Source: Abelmoschus esculentus (lineage: Eukaryota; Streptophyta; Magnoliopsida; Malvales; Malvaceae). Taken from it: a stretch of 64,000 nucleotides of DNA. The DNA is taken from contig JAUCBN010000024.1 in the NCBI GenBank assembly GCA_035048815.1, positions 9,608,001 through 9,672,000 on the forward strand, written 5' to 3'. A program made the position numbers and the translations under genes. Every line of letters starts with the position of its first letter. Within the stretch, counting starts at the first letter, position 1. The notes beneath the pieces were generated by a model that saw nothing but the letters and a program-made list of their open reading frames with translations, was not told the DNA's origin and ran no database searches. Of this stretch, positions 47,829-60,679 are shown in pieces.

Positions 47829-48890
47829 TTAGTAATATAGAGACCCTGCAGAAATAAAACATAGCAAAGAATAAACATAAATGTCAATCTTACAGTTAAA
47901 TTGTTCTCCACGATGCTCGGTATATCGCATTAGACAATTTCATACCTTGCCACCAGTTTCCTCTTGATGCAGTCCCCGAATCATCTTCTCCACCATCTTT
48001 CTTGTACTACAACGATATGTAAACATATTAGCAGGGTTCAAAAGACGAGTCAAACTAATGAATGATCTTGATATGTGATGCCTATTGGATAAGCTGGTGC
48101 ACTCACCACAGAGTTCGACCCAGAGCCCTGGCTCTGGGGACTAGGGTATACATCTTGCCCACCATAGTAGATCGACGAACTTAAAGGACACGGCTGCATT
48201 CTCTGCTCCTGATACATGTAACACTCGTCTCGTATATTCTGATTTTCACCTTCATGTCCTTTTGAAGAAGCACCTGATGATTTACAGTGTCTCAGATACA
48301 AAACTGAGAATTCAAGATTTAACAACTACTTGGTGTTTCAGAATCATTGGGGGATAAAAGAACTAATTTGTGAGATCAAGCAAAGTCATGTAAAAGCTAA
48401 GACTGTTTGCACAAACCAGTGGCTCCAGGCTTTGTGTTCCAGGTCTCATTTGGAGAATGCTGGCTTTTGGCCCCAGCAGGACGTAGAGACTCCCTTCCTA
48501 GCACCTAAATCAACACCAGATTGGATAAATTATAAGTTTCTGAACAAAATAGAATCTAAAGTTTGTAATTTGTAGAAGAACTTCAAGTTCACTACCATCA
48601 GTAAAGCTCTTGTCATTAAAACAAACAAGTTCTGAACAATAGTTTCTTGAACCGTCTCAAATCATCCAATTGAAAAAAGATTTCATCTTTGAAACTCCAA
48701 GGAAAATAAACAATAAAAACTCAAAACTCCATTACCATGAACAGCCAAGAAAGTTATAAAGAAATACCTTAGAGGGAGGAGCAAATATAGAGCTGAAAAT
48801 CCCAGTGGAAGATGAAGGGGAATCTTTAGAACCAAAGAGCTCTGAAGTAAAGGAAGAAGAGGACGACCCCACTTTTTTCTTTCCCTCCAT
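47829..48890 (-). CDS. Small serine-rich plant protein (SIS-like), five exons
   Basis: Exons on the minus strand: 48890-48768, 48504-48417, 48273-48107, 48006-47946 and 47845-47829, all GT-AG and phase-consistent, giving 151 residues. The start is MEGKKKVGSSSSSFTSELFG. Conserved blocks follow: GIFSSIFAPPSK, VLGRESLRP, QEQRMQPCPLSSSIYYGGQD, KKDGGEDDSGTASRGNWWQG, and the C-terminus SLYY. I recall a plant-only family with these blocks that includes Arabidopsis At5g02020, described as salt-induced and serine-rich. No membrane segment, signal peptide or catalytic motif is visible, and it is probably disordered. The last exon codes for only five residues. Biochemical role unknown. Confidence 0.9.
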
Positions 48891-49113
48891 TCTTCTGTTT
48901 TCAACACATTAAACCTTGTGATCCTAATCAATCTTATAAGCCTACTGATAATCTTGTTTAGCCTCCAACAGAATGAGACACGTATAGAGATAGATATGTT
49001 TGAAAGAAAGCACCGTCAAGATAAAAAGCAAAGAAACAAAACGTAAAAGATTAAAAGGATAGAACTTGGAAGGAAAAGGAAAGGAGTAAAGAACGGGGAA
49101 AAGAAAGGGAAGA

Positions 49114-49119
49114 CACGTG
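49114..49119 (-). promoter_or_regulatory. G-box (CACGTG) upstream of the SIS-like gene
   Basis: ACACGTGA lies about 224 bases upstream of the start at 48890. It is the core of abscisic-acid-responsive and light-responsive elements. Use in this gene is inference, but it fits the reported salt induction of the family. Confidence 0.5.
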
Positions 49120-50139
49120 AAGCTTGAGCCTTTGTCTTAAGAAAGGGAAATCACAAAGATAACTCATTTGTGGGTCATGAATTTGTTTTTGGGATTCTGT
49201 TTTTATGGTAAGGTGCTTTGAACTTGTTGAGATAGAAGGTAGATTTTATGCTACGTGAGAATGGTGAGGGAGTAAGGTGGCAAGTCCCAAGCTTTTACTG
49301 CCACGAGTAAGCTTAGTGGACAATAACAATTCCCCAAAGGTTCTGCTCTGCTTGCACTGTCAGTGTGTTGATTTCAGAGGAGGAACCTTCTGACTGTTGA
49401 ATTGGATTTTGACTCACCTGAGCTGAGCTGAGCTGACCAGCTAGTGATTGAGTAAGCATCCCCACTTTATGAGTTTATCCGTTTTGTCGCAGCGGATCAC
49501 TCCTACATACAGTGGTGGGACTGAGTCTGGACCTAGGTCTTGGTCTAGGTCTAGGTTATTCCACTTACACTTTCTGTCATTGCTTTATTTGACGCTAATG
49601 GATAAGGAGTCGCGGAGAACTACAGGTCTACACTTACATTTCACTCTTCATAACCATGTACTTTATGTGCTACTTAATAGAACATATAAATATTTTAAAA
49701 ATTATATTTTTTAGTTTTAATTATAATTATTTTAAATATTTTAATTTATTAAATTTTATAATATATTTTAAATTATTTGATTAAAGGTTTTTTATTATTG
49801 TTGAACCCAACGATCATCGAGAGATAAAAGTTTATCATGAAAAGATTTTTTTTTTTATTTTTTGCTCATTTTGATACACCTCTTACTCTCACGTCATTTA
49901 TACGAATTCTCAATGATCTATTGATCCTGTATCCTCTATCTAGAAAAAAAATCTACTAGGGTGATCAGACAATCCAATTAGTTAAAAATTTTTATCTTAC
50001 TTTGTCAATCCTCTCTTTTAAGTCAGTACTCTATTTTTCATAATATATTCTTTTTATTTGGCACCTGATACATAAACTTTTATTTCTTCAAACTCTTTCT
50101 TATTGAATCTAAGACATATTTTGAAGTCAAACAAAAATT
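49120..50139. other. Spacer upstream of the SIS-like gene
   Basis: Promoter-like to about 49450, with GAGCT repeats (49421-49440), then AT-rich. 49800-50139 may hold older parts of the copia element that becomes readable after 50140. Confidence 0.4.
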
Positions 50140-51158
50140 TTTGTGGGTTCATACCATGAAAGAAAAAAATTCAAGCTTTTGAAAGTAATCATACTTAGTT
50201 TGTAGTCCCTTTATTTCCAAGAAAGATTCTCATCGATTATAGATGGGTTTACAAAATTATATATCAAATCTTTGGTGTTGTTGAACAATTCAAATCATAT
50301 TTTGTGGTCAAAAGATTAAATCAAAAGAGGGTATTAATTATAAAGAGACTTTTTCTTCTATGATCAAATTAGTTATTATTCGAACGCTTCTAACTGTTGT
50401 TATTGCATTTAATTGGCCTCTCTAAAGATATTTACAATGCATTTCTTTAAGGAGATTTGTTTGAGAAGGTCTGTATGAAATTGTCTCTTGAGTTGTGTAG
50501 TTAGAGAGGGAATCAATATATAAACTGAAACAAGCTTTTAGACAATAAAACTTAAATCTTACTAAAGCTTTGTTAGCATTTGGTTATCAATAAAGCAAGT
50601 CAAATTATTTCATGTTTACGAAAATATATAAAGATTAGATAGTGATAATGTTAATCTATGTAGATGATCTACTGATTATTGAATATTGATAACAGTGATG
50701 GCTTGGTTACATAATTGAAAAACATAATCAAAATTTTAAAATAAAATACCTAGAAGTTTTAATATATTTTATTAAGTTTGAAGTCTTAAAATAAAATAAA
50801 GTATATTATTGAATCAATGAAAATATATTATGGAGTTAACTGAGGTTTTAGGGATAAGAAGAGCAAAATCAACTTCAATACTTTCTGAACAGAACATCAA
50901 ATTAACTTTAGTAGAGTTTGATGATAAAAAACAAGTTGCTAATAATAATCATGAATTAGAAGATGCAACAATGTATCAAAGAATGACTGAAAGATTTATA
51001 TACTTAACACATATAAGACTTTTATATTGTGTATGTTGTGTAACATACATCTTCGTCAATTTATACAACAATCAAAAAGATCACATTTAAAAGCTGCTTT
51101 GAGAGTTATAAAATATGTGAAGAAACAACCGGGGCAAGAACTTTTGTTCAAAGCTTGT
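50140..51158 (+). mobile_element. Copia remnant, reverse transcriptase part (left piece of split element)
   Basis: A decayed frame reads, in order, a WVYKIKYQ-like region near 50250, then GDLFEKVCMKL near 50455, IYVDDLL near 50655, a segment EQNIKLTLVEFDD near 50893, and ALRVIKYVKKQPGQELLFK near 51090-51155. These are the copia reverse transcriptase and connection to RNase H. The piece ends at 51158 where a gypsy LTR end begins. RNase H continues at 56532, so this is one element split by later insertions. Confidence 0.83.
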
Positions 51159-52442
51159 AACACCCTTGATCTGGATGTCATATTTGGACATCAAGCCTAA
51201 CCCGAACTCATAAAATTTCTCAAGATATTTAAAACTGAGACCATGAATAATTAAAAATCAAAGATATTTTTGTAAGACTTTCAATAATATTTAAAACAAT
51301 TAGAACACATAGATTCGATTGATACAATTTCTCAAAAATATAGACAAAGTTTATAGACTCTATTTGTAAAGTTTTATGAATACAAAACTCATTAGCCCAT
51401 GTATCATACTCTAAAGTTTATCATGTTATAATCCCAATCTGATAGTATTTCATGATCCCACGAACTGTCGTACAATCTACGTATGGGAACAATAATTCCA
51501 AGCGTTGAGCTTACAAAGCTTAGTTGTACATATCTATACCATATTCTATGTTAAACATAAACATGAGCATGCAAGTTAATATTAACAGTAAAGAGAAAAT
51601 GAATTAAACATGTAGCGCTATCATTGATCGCCTAAATACATGGTACCATGTGGTGATATTCAAATACAATAGGTGAGTGTGTCCGAAGCCACTAAGCATT
51701 GTAACTCACGCTCTCATATACCTTGAGTGTGTTTGGAGTCACTAAGCATTAGACCTCACACTCTCACAAATCTTGAGTGTGTTCAAGTCACTAAGCATCT
51801 GACCTCACACTCTCTCAAATAGGTGGTATGGAACCACACAACATCAAAAATCACCTCTCATGCATATGGTTCAGAATCATACAATATCGAAAGCACCACT
51901 TAAGTGTCTGGATCTCATACAACATTCTCATAACTCATTGATAACTACATAGTACCATAACAACAATAATACATCGCAAGTTCTCAATTTATATTCGTAC
52001 ACATATTGAATAAATTAACTTGCTTGTCATTAATTTATTCTCATATATGTTTAGATGTTCCTTCCTTTTTGTTACCATTTATTTCGATTCATTTTAAGTC
52101 CCTAGAACTCCCCAAAATCCCAAATTAAAATTATTAAATCTTGTAACACTAAGTCAGATTATTATACATTATTTTACATATATTGATATATCAATATATC
52201 TATCGATATACCTTTACTGTTATTGGTATTCTCCCCAAGTATCGATGTACAAATTATATTTGAAAAGCTACAAGCTCGATACATACCGATACGTTATGTT
52301 ACGTAATAGTATGAATGATACATTATTACGATACTGATATCCTAACCTCAACATGGGTATTCATACCCAAGCATGGCTACAACAAATGTACCCTCAAGTA
52401 CGAGTCTTCACTCACGTTCAAAACTACCGATATCATTTACAT
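51159..52442 (-). repeat. Gypsy solo LTR, left part
   Basis: The plus strand begins TGTAACACCC. The partner end is ATTACA at 56531. In the minus orientation the LTR starts TGTAATGACCTGATTTTT (56531) and ends GGGTGTTACA (51159), the common form for plant gypsy LTRs. Flanking bases AAGCT (51154-51158) and AAGTT (56532-56536) match 4 of 5 as a target duplication. No internal region is present, so it is a solo LTR, split by an Athila-like element. A minisatellite lies inside (51673-51820). Confidence 0.7.
51673..51820. repeat. Minisatellite, about 57-bp unit, three copies
   Basis: Three units share 'gagtgtgt', 'cactaagcat' and 'cctcacactctc'. They lie inside the gypsy solo LTR. Confidence 0.8.
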
Positions 52443-55400
52443 TAGGTTACCAAAATCCTATTTGATTCCACCCTTGTCAGAATGTAATACTTTAGGTTGT
52501 TGAACCTACAAGGACGGTGTCGACTTCACTACTTCTTAAAGCTACACTATAAAAGTAAAAATACAAGTATTTTTGTTGAGTTTGAATTAACTAAATTAAC
52601 TAATAAAAAAACTAAATAACGAAAAATATTCCATAAAAGTATATTTATATCTACCTGTTTAAGTATGTCGATGAATTTCTTAAACTGATGCTCCTATTTT
52701 TGTTGTTTTAACATTTGTGGAAAATGTGGTGGTAAACGCAAATCTTCAATCCTTTCATTGCATTGGAATCTTTTCTGTGGTGCGGCTATGGTATCTTCTG
52801 CTGCGGCATCACTGTCGGCAGTGTCTGCTTGTTCTTTAGTCTTAGGTTTTTCTTCAATAGCTTCTTTTGGGGCTACTGTCTCAGGGGTCTTACCTATTGG
52901 TTGAGTAGGTATCCCAGGGACCTTCAATTGAAAACTACTTCTGGTAGATATGGCTTTGCACTGTTCATGCGGACCGATTTTAGCGACTTCAGTATCGCTT
53001 GGTAGACCTCTTATAGGTCGGCTTTTCATATGCTGTGCCATCTGACCCACTGTGAATTTTAGCTTCTAGAGAACAAACTCATTGTTTTTCATTCTCATCT
53101 CTGCTCGATCCATGAAAGTGTCGACTCTCTAAATGAACTTATTGGTGTTTTCTATATATGCACTAGTTTGAGCCATAAATGTTTGCAATGTATTTTCCAA
53201 GGTCTGGATATCTGTCTACTACGACGGCGGTAACGCTTGCTGCGGCAACTGTTCTTGAGCAAATCTATTGTTCTGCTGAAATCTATTATATTGCACTGAT
53301 TGGTGTCATGGTTAAGAGCATTGTTGGGGTTACTCTATGAGAGGTTCAGGTGTTTCCTCCATGATGGATTGTAATTGTTGGACATATTGTTTCGATTAAA
53401 GTTTCCAACATAGAAGGAAGATTCTGGGTTATGCGGGCATGTATTCGACTCATGGTTATCACCATATGTATTCGGCTTTTGTAGATCCTTGATCATGTTC
53501 GTTAAAGCTGATAATTGAGCTAGGATAGAATCCGAAGAGTTAGAGTTTCTCATACCTTGCCTAGTTATTCCTTTTCTGGTGGTTGGGTGTTGATAATCAT
53601 TCTTTGCCAACCTATGCATAATTTCTAAACTCTCATGGAGTGGGGGTCTAAGAGGGTGTTATTCGCATAAGCATCAAACATCATCCTCGTAGAGGTGTTT
53701 ACTGTATTTTAGAAGATTGATAGTTGAGTCCACTCGGGTAGACCATGCATGGGGCATTTTCTATATAGTTCTTTGTATCTTTCACAAGCCTCATACATTG
53801 ATTCTTCTTCATCTTGGCTAAATGATGTAATATCGTTTCTCAGCTTATCAGTCATGTTGGTATAATTGAATCGGGTAAGAAAACTTCGACATAGTTCAAT
53901 CTATGAGTTCAACGATCTAGGCTAGAGGTTGTTTAACTACGATTTTGCCCTATCCCTCAGTGAATAAAGAAATAGTTTCAGCTTAAGGATGTCGGCTGAG
54001 ACTCCTAAAAGCTTAAACGAATTACAAATTTCTAGAAAGAACTTAAGATGTTGCTGAGCATATTCATTGGCCGAACCCCAAAACTGGCCTAGGGTGTTGA
54101 TCAAGTTGAACATGAACGATTTTAATTCGAAGTGTTATGCCTATATATAAGGCATCACAACAACAAGAGTTAACCCATCCAAATCTTTCTCTAGATAATC
54201 ACGAACAGTTCGTGCGTGTTCCTGTCTTGGGAGGTTTAGGTCAACAACTGCGAATGAGCCATGGTTGACTAATCTGGCTAACATTGAACTTGGTAAAATG
54301 AAATGGTTGAATAATTGAATAATTAAATTATTCAGGAATACACATTGAATGCTAAGATTACGCATTGAATTTCTGGTAGTACGTCTATAATCAAAAAAGT
54401 CTTTGTGATTGTTCCAGAAGAAATGAAACAAAAGATACGGTAGAGCTAGGACAGTTATTGTATGAGGTCTACCCAATGCGTTGTTCTGCTGGCCAGGTGT
54501 TGTGTTCATTCTTTCGCGTAACCTACATTTCAGATTTCGTGTTGTTTTTCGATTTCTGGATCGTAAGGGTATTTATCAAGCGACGGTTTAGACCTGGTCA
54601 TACATTGAACAACCCCAGTAAGTTAAAATAGACTAAAACTAAAACTAAATAAAATAAAAAGAAAAGAAAAGGTGCAAAAATAATTAGTAGTAAAATAGAG
54701 CGCTAGTCCCCGACAACGATGCCAAATCTAATGGAGACTCGGAAGTCCTTTTGATTCCACCCTTGTCAAAATGTAATACTTTAGGTTGTCGAACCCACAG
54801 GATCGATGTCGACTTCACTACTTCTTAAAGCTACACTATAAAAGTAAAAACACAAGTATTTTTGTTGAGTTTGAATTAACTAAATTAACTAATAAAAAAA
54901 ATAAATAACGAAAAGATAAGTATGATAAAAACGAGGCTAAGTTGAGTGCTTTGCAGAAGAGGATCCAGTTGTATTATTTATCTACTTATCAATGCAATGG
55001 GTTGAATTGCCGCCTCGACGAGTCGCACTAAGAGTCGCCGTAGCTGCCTAGGCGGAGTTATGCCTTGTCGGCAATTCAACTTTTCATAGTTCGACGGAAC
55101 ATCTTTGTATGTCTTCTTCCTTATCCCTAAGTGAAGAGAACTATTGAAATCCACGTCTTGATGATACATTCTGGCGTGAATTAAGGGTGAACAACAACCA
55201 AACACATGCATCTTGTTAGTCGTTGAAATCCTGGGCGGTTAATCTCTCAATCAGATTAGTCAATGCCCTTAAGCAAAGACCATATTCTCTTATTTCGTGA
55301 ACCTAACTCTCCCGATATTAGACAAATAGATTTTTCTTCATATACTATCATCTCGAGTTCATATGCAAAGAAGAGTAAATGTCAAGATAGAATAAACTAT

Positions 55401-56095
55401 GAAAGAAGTTTTGCATTAATAAGTATCAAGAATAATATAACCTTCTTCTTCAACTACTCCACAAACAACCTAAACCTCCAAAGAAGTTTAGAACATAATA
55501 TAGTCGGTGGCTAAAGGTATATGAAATGTAAGATCCGAGTCCCCTAAACCTAGACCTAAGGGTGGTTTATATAGTCCAAGCCCTAGGTTAAAGTTTTCCA
55601 TGTAAGGAAAGAGTTCTAAAAGGGAAAGAATTACAACTCCTAATTAAACTATAATACTTTATTCTTATTTCCTAAAATAACTCTTCTTTCCCGTGTTTGA
55701 CTTTGACCAGGGCTTGACTCCGTAATCGGCTCTGTCTTTCTCTCGTTTTTTGTCGTTAAGATCAACATCTTTTTCTCTCTCTGTCGAGCATCAGTTGTCA
55801 TCTTCATTCTGCTGTCGCGGCCTCCAAAGTGCTGTCATGGCGGGTGCTTCCTCTGCATTTCAGTATCTATCTTCTCATTTGGTCATCTCTGGAATTTAAT
55901 TTCTTATCTAAGAAATAAAACTATCAAATGCATATGCTTTATGCCAAATATTAGATAAATTCATGTTTTTAGTATTTGGATACTGAAATATGGAGGATAA
56001 ACAGAAATATCCATTATTACTCTTAAATTTATCTTTTAGTAGCAATAAACGAGTTGAAAAATAGTATAAAATTTAGAACTTTTAAGCACTTATCA
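52443..56095 (-). mobile_element. Athila-like gypsy element, minus strand, internally deleted
   Basis: The right-hand 5' LTR runs 56095 to 54732 on the minus strand and starts TGATAAGTGCTTAAAAGTTC. A primer site TGGCATCGTTGTCGGGGAC follows (54724-54706), as in Athila-type elements. A decayed gag reads from ATG 54601 (MTRSKPSLDKYPYDPEIEKQ) with LVNHGSFAVVDL near 54250. Later come LSALTNMIKDLQKP and SFYVGNFNRNN near 53400-53500. The left end, 52459-52627, repeats the inner 170 bp of the LTR (54744-54912), so the 3' LTR is truncated. Protease, reverse transcriptase and integrase are missing. Confidence 0.8.
54732..56095 (-). repeat. 5' LTR of the Athila-like element
   Basis: About 1.36 kb on the minus strand, from TGATAAGTGC (56095) to TCTCCA (54732), right before the primer site. 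The inner 170 bp recur at 52459-52627. Confidence 0.75.
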
Positions 56096-56531
56096 CCTGG
56101 CAGCCTCTGCTTGTAGTGTTAACAAAATAGTAATGACTCAGAATAAAGTCTCTGATTCTTCTTTCTTTTCACCCCGAGGATCGATAACTCAAACGATGGC
56201 GAGATAATCATCGACTGACTCATCTCAACGAGCTAGTCGCAATGGTGACAACGATGATGGCCATGATAGCTCCGATGACAGCAGACGAACACCAAACCTT
56301 TTTCCCTATCTCTATCTTTCTTTTTTTCTCTCTCTATTCTTTCTTTCTTTTTTCTTTCTCCCCCTTTCTCCCTCATGACATCACCAACCATCTTTTTTAT
56401 TACAAACCTATCCACTCATCCTTTTTTATTTAATATGTATTTAATTATAAATCTTACTCTTATATTTCAAGTGGGTTCCAACATATAAGCCCAAACAATT
56501 GTGTTTAAGGCCAAAAAATCAGGTCATTACA
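56096..56531 (-). repeat. Gypsy solo LTR, right part
   Basis: This is the remaining part of the LTR that begins at 51159, ending 'caggtcattaca' on the plus strand. Open frames at 56233-56433 are low-complexity and not convincing. Confidence 0.65.
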
Positions 56532-57150
56532 AAGTTATAGTTGATAAAAAGATCTTAAATTATTGTAACTCTAATCGGGTATCATGTCTTTATGTCAAAA
56601 AAAAATAGTCACAAGTTATTGTGTTAAATTTGGAGATTCTTTGAATTCTTGAAAATCAAAAAAGTAAAATACTATTGCAAGATCATCAACAAAAGATGAT
56701 TATAGAAACATGCTTGTTGTGACATCAGAAATAATTTGATTAATAAGATTGTTTCAAGAAATGGGAATAAGAAACATTAAATCAATCAGTTTGTTCTTTA
56801 ATAATAAGGCACATAAAAATCAATTGTCTTTTTGTTCGAGAAAAAATACAACATGAATTGATTAGTACTGAACATGTTCTCTATAATGAGCAGCTTGTAG
56901 AAATAATAACCAAAAGATTAGTATACGACATCAAAGTTTATTAAACAAGTTAGGGGTTAAAATATTTTTCAACCTCTAACTCGAGGAAAGTGTAAAAAAT
57001 AGTTAGAAGCTGATATTCTTTTCTGTTAGTTAGTTTCATGTACAATTTCTTCCGTAGATTATATAAATAGGTAAACCTTGTAAAAATATTTTATTTGAGT
57101 GAAATATAAAATACCACTATTTTTACAATTATCCATTATCAAACATTTAT
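56532..57150 (+). mobile_element. Copia remnant, RNase H and 3' end (right piece of split element)
   Basis: This continues the element broken at 51158: GYCVKFGDS-like near 56610, WLIRLFQEMG-like near 56750, HFVREKIQHELISTEHV near 56835-56885, and QLVEIITKRLVYD near 56890-56930. It ends in sequence like a short LTR ('ttcttccgtagattatataaatagg' as separate motifs, to about 57150). Confidence 0.82.
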
Positions 57151-57164
57151 TTAAATATTAAAAA

Positions 57165-57851
57165 GGTTTAAAGATAATTTTAACCCTTAACGTTTATAGT
57201 TTTTGTCGTTTTGGCCCTTATTCTTTTTTGAATAAATTTAGCCTTAACCTATATCTTTTTGACAAATATCTTATTTTTTTAACTAACTTGATGACTGGAC
57301 CGTTAAAAATTTAACGATGATATATATATATAGAATATAATTTTAAATGACATAGAATATAACCTATCAAATACATACATATATATATATATGAAATATA
57401 ATTTTATTCTAATATAAAATATAAAATAATTAAAATTTAAATAAAATATTAAAAATTAATTAATTCTAAAATAAAAAATTATTAAACATTCTTAACCCTG
57501 ACTACGATAAACTCAAAATCTTATACGAATTGTGTTTATATTTTTTAAGATGAGATTTTGATTCTATCGTAGTTAGGCTAAGAATGTTTAATAATCTTAT
57601 ATTTTAGAATTAATTAATTTTTAATATTTTATTTGAATTTTAATTGTTTTATATTTTATATTGGAATAAAATTATATTCCATATATATATGTATCATCGT
57701 TAAATTTTTAACGGTTCAATCATCAAGCTAGTTAAAAAATAAGATATTTGTCAAAAAGAATTAGGTTAAGGGCTAAATTTATCCCAAAAGAAGAATAAGG
57801 GCCAAAACGACAAAAACTATAAACGTTAAGGGTTAAAATTATCTTTATGCC
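57165..57851. mobile_element. Mutator-type foldback MITE, family A copy 2
   Basis: Palindromic like 9347-10082, with ends GGTTTAAAGATAATTTTAAC and its inverse at ATCTTTATGCC. A perfect 9-bp target duplication TATTAAAAA flanks it (57156-57164 and 57852-57860). Confidence 0.92.
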
Positions 57852-57949
57852 TATTAAAAATAATAGAGAAATTAAGAATTAAATTGATAATTTTTAACAA
57901 AAGAATAGAAAACAAACTGCCTTACAACAACGAAAAAGGTCTTAATCAA

Positions 57950-58671
57950 GAGAAATTATTATACGAACCCTTTCCACTACTTAGGATATGGTCCCAACCA
58001 ATTAAAATAAGACACAGAATATATTTTCTTCCATATCATATTTACACATAAGCATCATCCAAAGCATCCACTTTAATGCATTTAGTTTCAAAATGAAAAA
58101 AAAAATATTACCAAAGATTTTATTGTTCAATTTTTTAATTAATTTTTCCTAATCCCTACCCTAAACCCTAATCTTAAACCCTAAACCCTAAATCATAAAC
58201 CTTAATCCTAAAACCTAACCTTAAAACCCTAAACCTTAACCCTAGCCTTAACCCTGACCTTAACCCTAAACCTTAAACCCTAACCCTAACCTAAACAATA
58301 ACACATAACCCTAAACCTTAAACCCTAACCCTAACCATAACCCTAACCTAAACAATAACACATAACCCTAAACCCTAACTCTAACCCTAAACTTTAAACC
58401 TAAACCACATAAACCCTAAACCATTAATCTCTACCCCTAAACTCTAAATTCTAAACCCCAAATCTATATAAAAATTAATTAAGAAAATTTTAAAGAACAA
58501 AGAGAAAAATGACACAAGAAATCTTTGATAATATTTTTTTTTAAAATCAAAGATATTAAATTAGATGATTTGGCCCATGTTTATGTATAAATTTGATATG
58601 AAAAAATATATTATATGTCTTAATTTAATTGGTTGAAACCATATCTTAGGTGATTCGTGTAATAATTTTTC
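57950..58671. mobile_element. Mutator-type MITE, family B copy 2, with telomere-like core
   Basis: The ends are GAGAAATTATTATACGAACC and AATAATTTTTC. The flanking repeats CTTAATCAA (57941-57949) and CTTAATCGA (58672-58680) match at 8 of 9 bases. The core 58148-58460 is degenerate (CCCTAAA)n. It follows the family A MITE by 98 bases, as at the first locus (43 bases there), but the spacer sequences are unrelated. Confidence 0.9.
58148..58460 (+). repeat. Degenerate telomere-like (CCCTAAA)n block
   Basis: Same type as 10340-10710, with CCCTAAACCCTAA and many variants, inside family B copy 2. Confidence 0.85.
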
Positions 58672-58903
58672 CTTAATCGAACATTTAAATCTAAGAGTTT
58701 AAGTCTTTTTTGGTAGGACCTTGATCTCCTTAATTAATGCTTAATTTGGTTGGGCAAGAAAAGATAGGGGAGAGAGAAATGAGGAGTCCATGTGCGCGTG
58801 CCAGGATTGGGTGGTCTCATCCACTGTGTGTCGCTGCATGGTCTACGTGCGTCCAACCAGTCTTTACCCACATGGTGTGTCCTCGTCATGAAACTTATCA
58901 ACA

Positions 58904-58931
58904 CCACTGGCCACTGGCCACTGGCCACTGG
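58904..58931 (+). repeat. CCACTGG heptamer repeat, four copies
   Basis: Four perfect tandem copies of CCACTGG, followed by CC. This lies in a GC-richer patch (58760-58960) whose open frames on both strands are not recognisable proteins. Confidence 0.9.
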
Positions 58932-58960
58932 CCTCACTTGATTCTTATTTCTTCAGGTTA

Positions 58961-60487
58961 TTAGGAACAGATTCACAAACGAAACAAAACAAAAGAAAAT
59001 ATATATTTTTATGTTAATTGAATGAAATAATAAATAAATAATTAATATACTTTTTAAAAAGATTATAATCTTATTTATTAATTTAAAATCGTTTAACCGT
59101 CAAAAAAGAATATAAGGCTAAATAATTTTTACATATTGTAAGTAAATTTTATTTATTTTAATATAATAAATTTATATTACATGAATTTAAAAATTTGTAC
59201 TGTAATTTATAATTAACGAGTACGATTTAAATTAAAAGTCAAAATATATTTTTTTTAGGATTAATACCTAAATAGTTACTTAAATTATGTTTATAAATAT
59301 TTTTGGTGTCTAAATTATTTTTAACTCTAAATAAGCATTTAAAGTTTTAATTGCTGTTATTTTAAGTATCTAACCATTAACTATCCATTGTTTTTATTAA
59401 TTTTTTATTTTATTTTTATTTGTTTTTAATTTAATTTATTTTTAACTTGATTTTTTTAATATTAAAATTTTTAATTTTTTATAAATAGTCTCAAATCTCT
59501 AACTTCAAACTCTAAACCTCCAAATTATCATCATTCTCATTGTTTATTTTATCATCGAAAATCACCACTACTGTCGTCATACTACCACGATCGTTTCTCC
59601 TAACAACTCATTGTTGTTAATTCGTAATAGGTGTTTCGATCGACTTTCAAATATCGAAAGAAATTAAAATCGCGAAAATAAAGTTATTAACATACTTACC
59701 GTCGGTTATAGGCAATGGTTGGTTGAGAAAAATAATCATAACGGTCCGATGACGGTAATAATCGTCTCCGATAAGATAATAAACGATGACAACGATAATA
59801 ATTTAAAAATTTTGAGTTTTAAATTAACAATTTAAGATTATTTCATAAAAATTTAAAATTATCAATTAAAAAAGATTTTAATTTTATTTAAAAAATAATT
59901 AAGAGAAATTAAAATTTCTCTTAGCCGATAAAACACTCATCCAATGATATTTGTCGTGTTGAAACTTTATTTGACATGACATGATCCACATCCACCTCCT
60001 TCGTACTATGCAATCTGATCAACAAACCAAATTTTATATATTTAAATTAAAATTAATGAGATATTTTTGAATTATAATTTAAATTTTAAATGATTTAATT
60101 GAGTTTTATACGACCAATAAAACTTCAATTAAATCTTTCCACCATTCTAATTATGGGTTTGAACATTAAATCTTTCTCATCTAACCATTAACCAGGCTAA
60201 AAGCATAATAAAACCTAGTACATTTGATATTTTCAAATAGATTACAAGGATGATAAATTCAAAAATAAAATTAAAAAAAAAAATCAATTTTCTCGATGTA
60301 ACTTAAAATTTTAAATAAAATTTAAGTTATAAAATACTTTAAATAATTTAAAGCTTTTATTATTAATTGAATCAAATTTTAAGTTCGAGTCTTTAATTTT
60401 ATCTAATATTTATATAGCATATATATAAAAAAATATACATTTATAAAAAAAATCGTTTAAATTAGAACTAATTAATATCATAACATT
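58961..60487. other. AT-rich spacer
   Basis: No gene. 59270-59950 resembles 28856-29525 in composition and may be an old MITE. It has a patch of short GA/TC-rich segments (59530-59660). Confidence 0.45.
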
Positions 60488-60679
60488 CAGTGGCGGACCC
60501 AACTATTGTATAGGGTGAGCTTAGGCTTACCCTAAATTTTTTAAAGTTCATATGCCTTCAATTTTTTAAAATTTTATGAGTTGGTCCTTAATTTTTTAAT
60601 ATTTATGAATTGTGCCCACCATGAAATTTTGAAATTTCATATGTATTCACCCTTAAATATTGTTCTAGATCAATCACTG
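60488..60679. mobile_element. hAT-like MITE, 192 bp
   Basis: It starts CAGTGGCGGACCC and ends GATCAATCACTG. The flanking octamers ATAACATT (60480-60487) and ATAATATT (60680-60687) match at 7 of 8. It is related in layout to 63774-63959. Confidence 0.75.

Noticed and set aside
51673..51820. Three spaced repeats considered as an array of functional sites
   Set aside because: A simple minisatellite inside a decayed LTR.
56233..56433. K/R/E-rich frame (minus) and F/S-rich frame (plus)
   Set aside because: Low-complexity TTTC/GAAA tracts within an LTR, not a protein.
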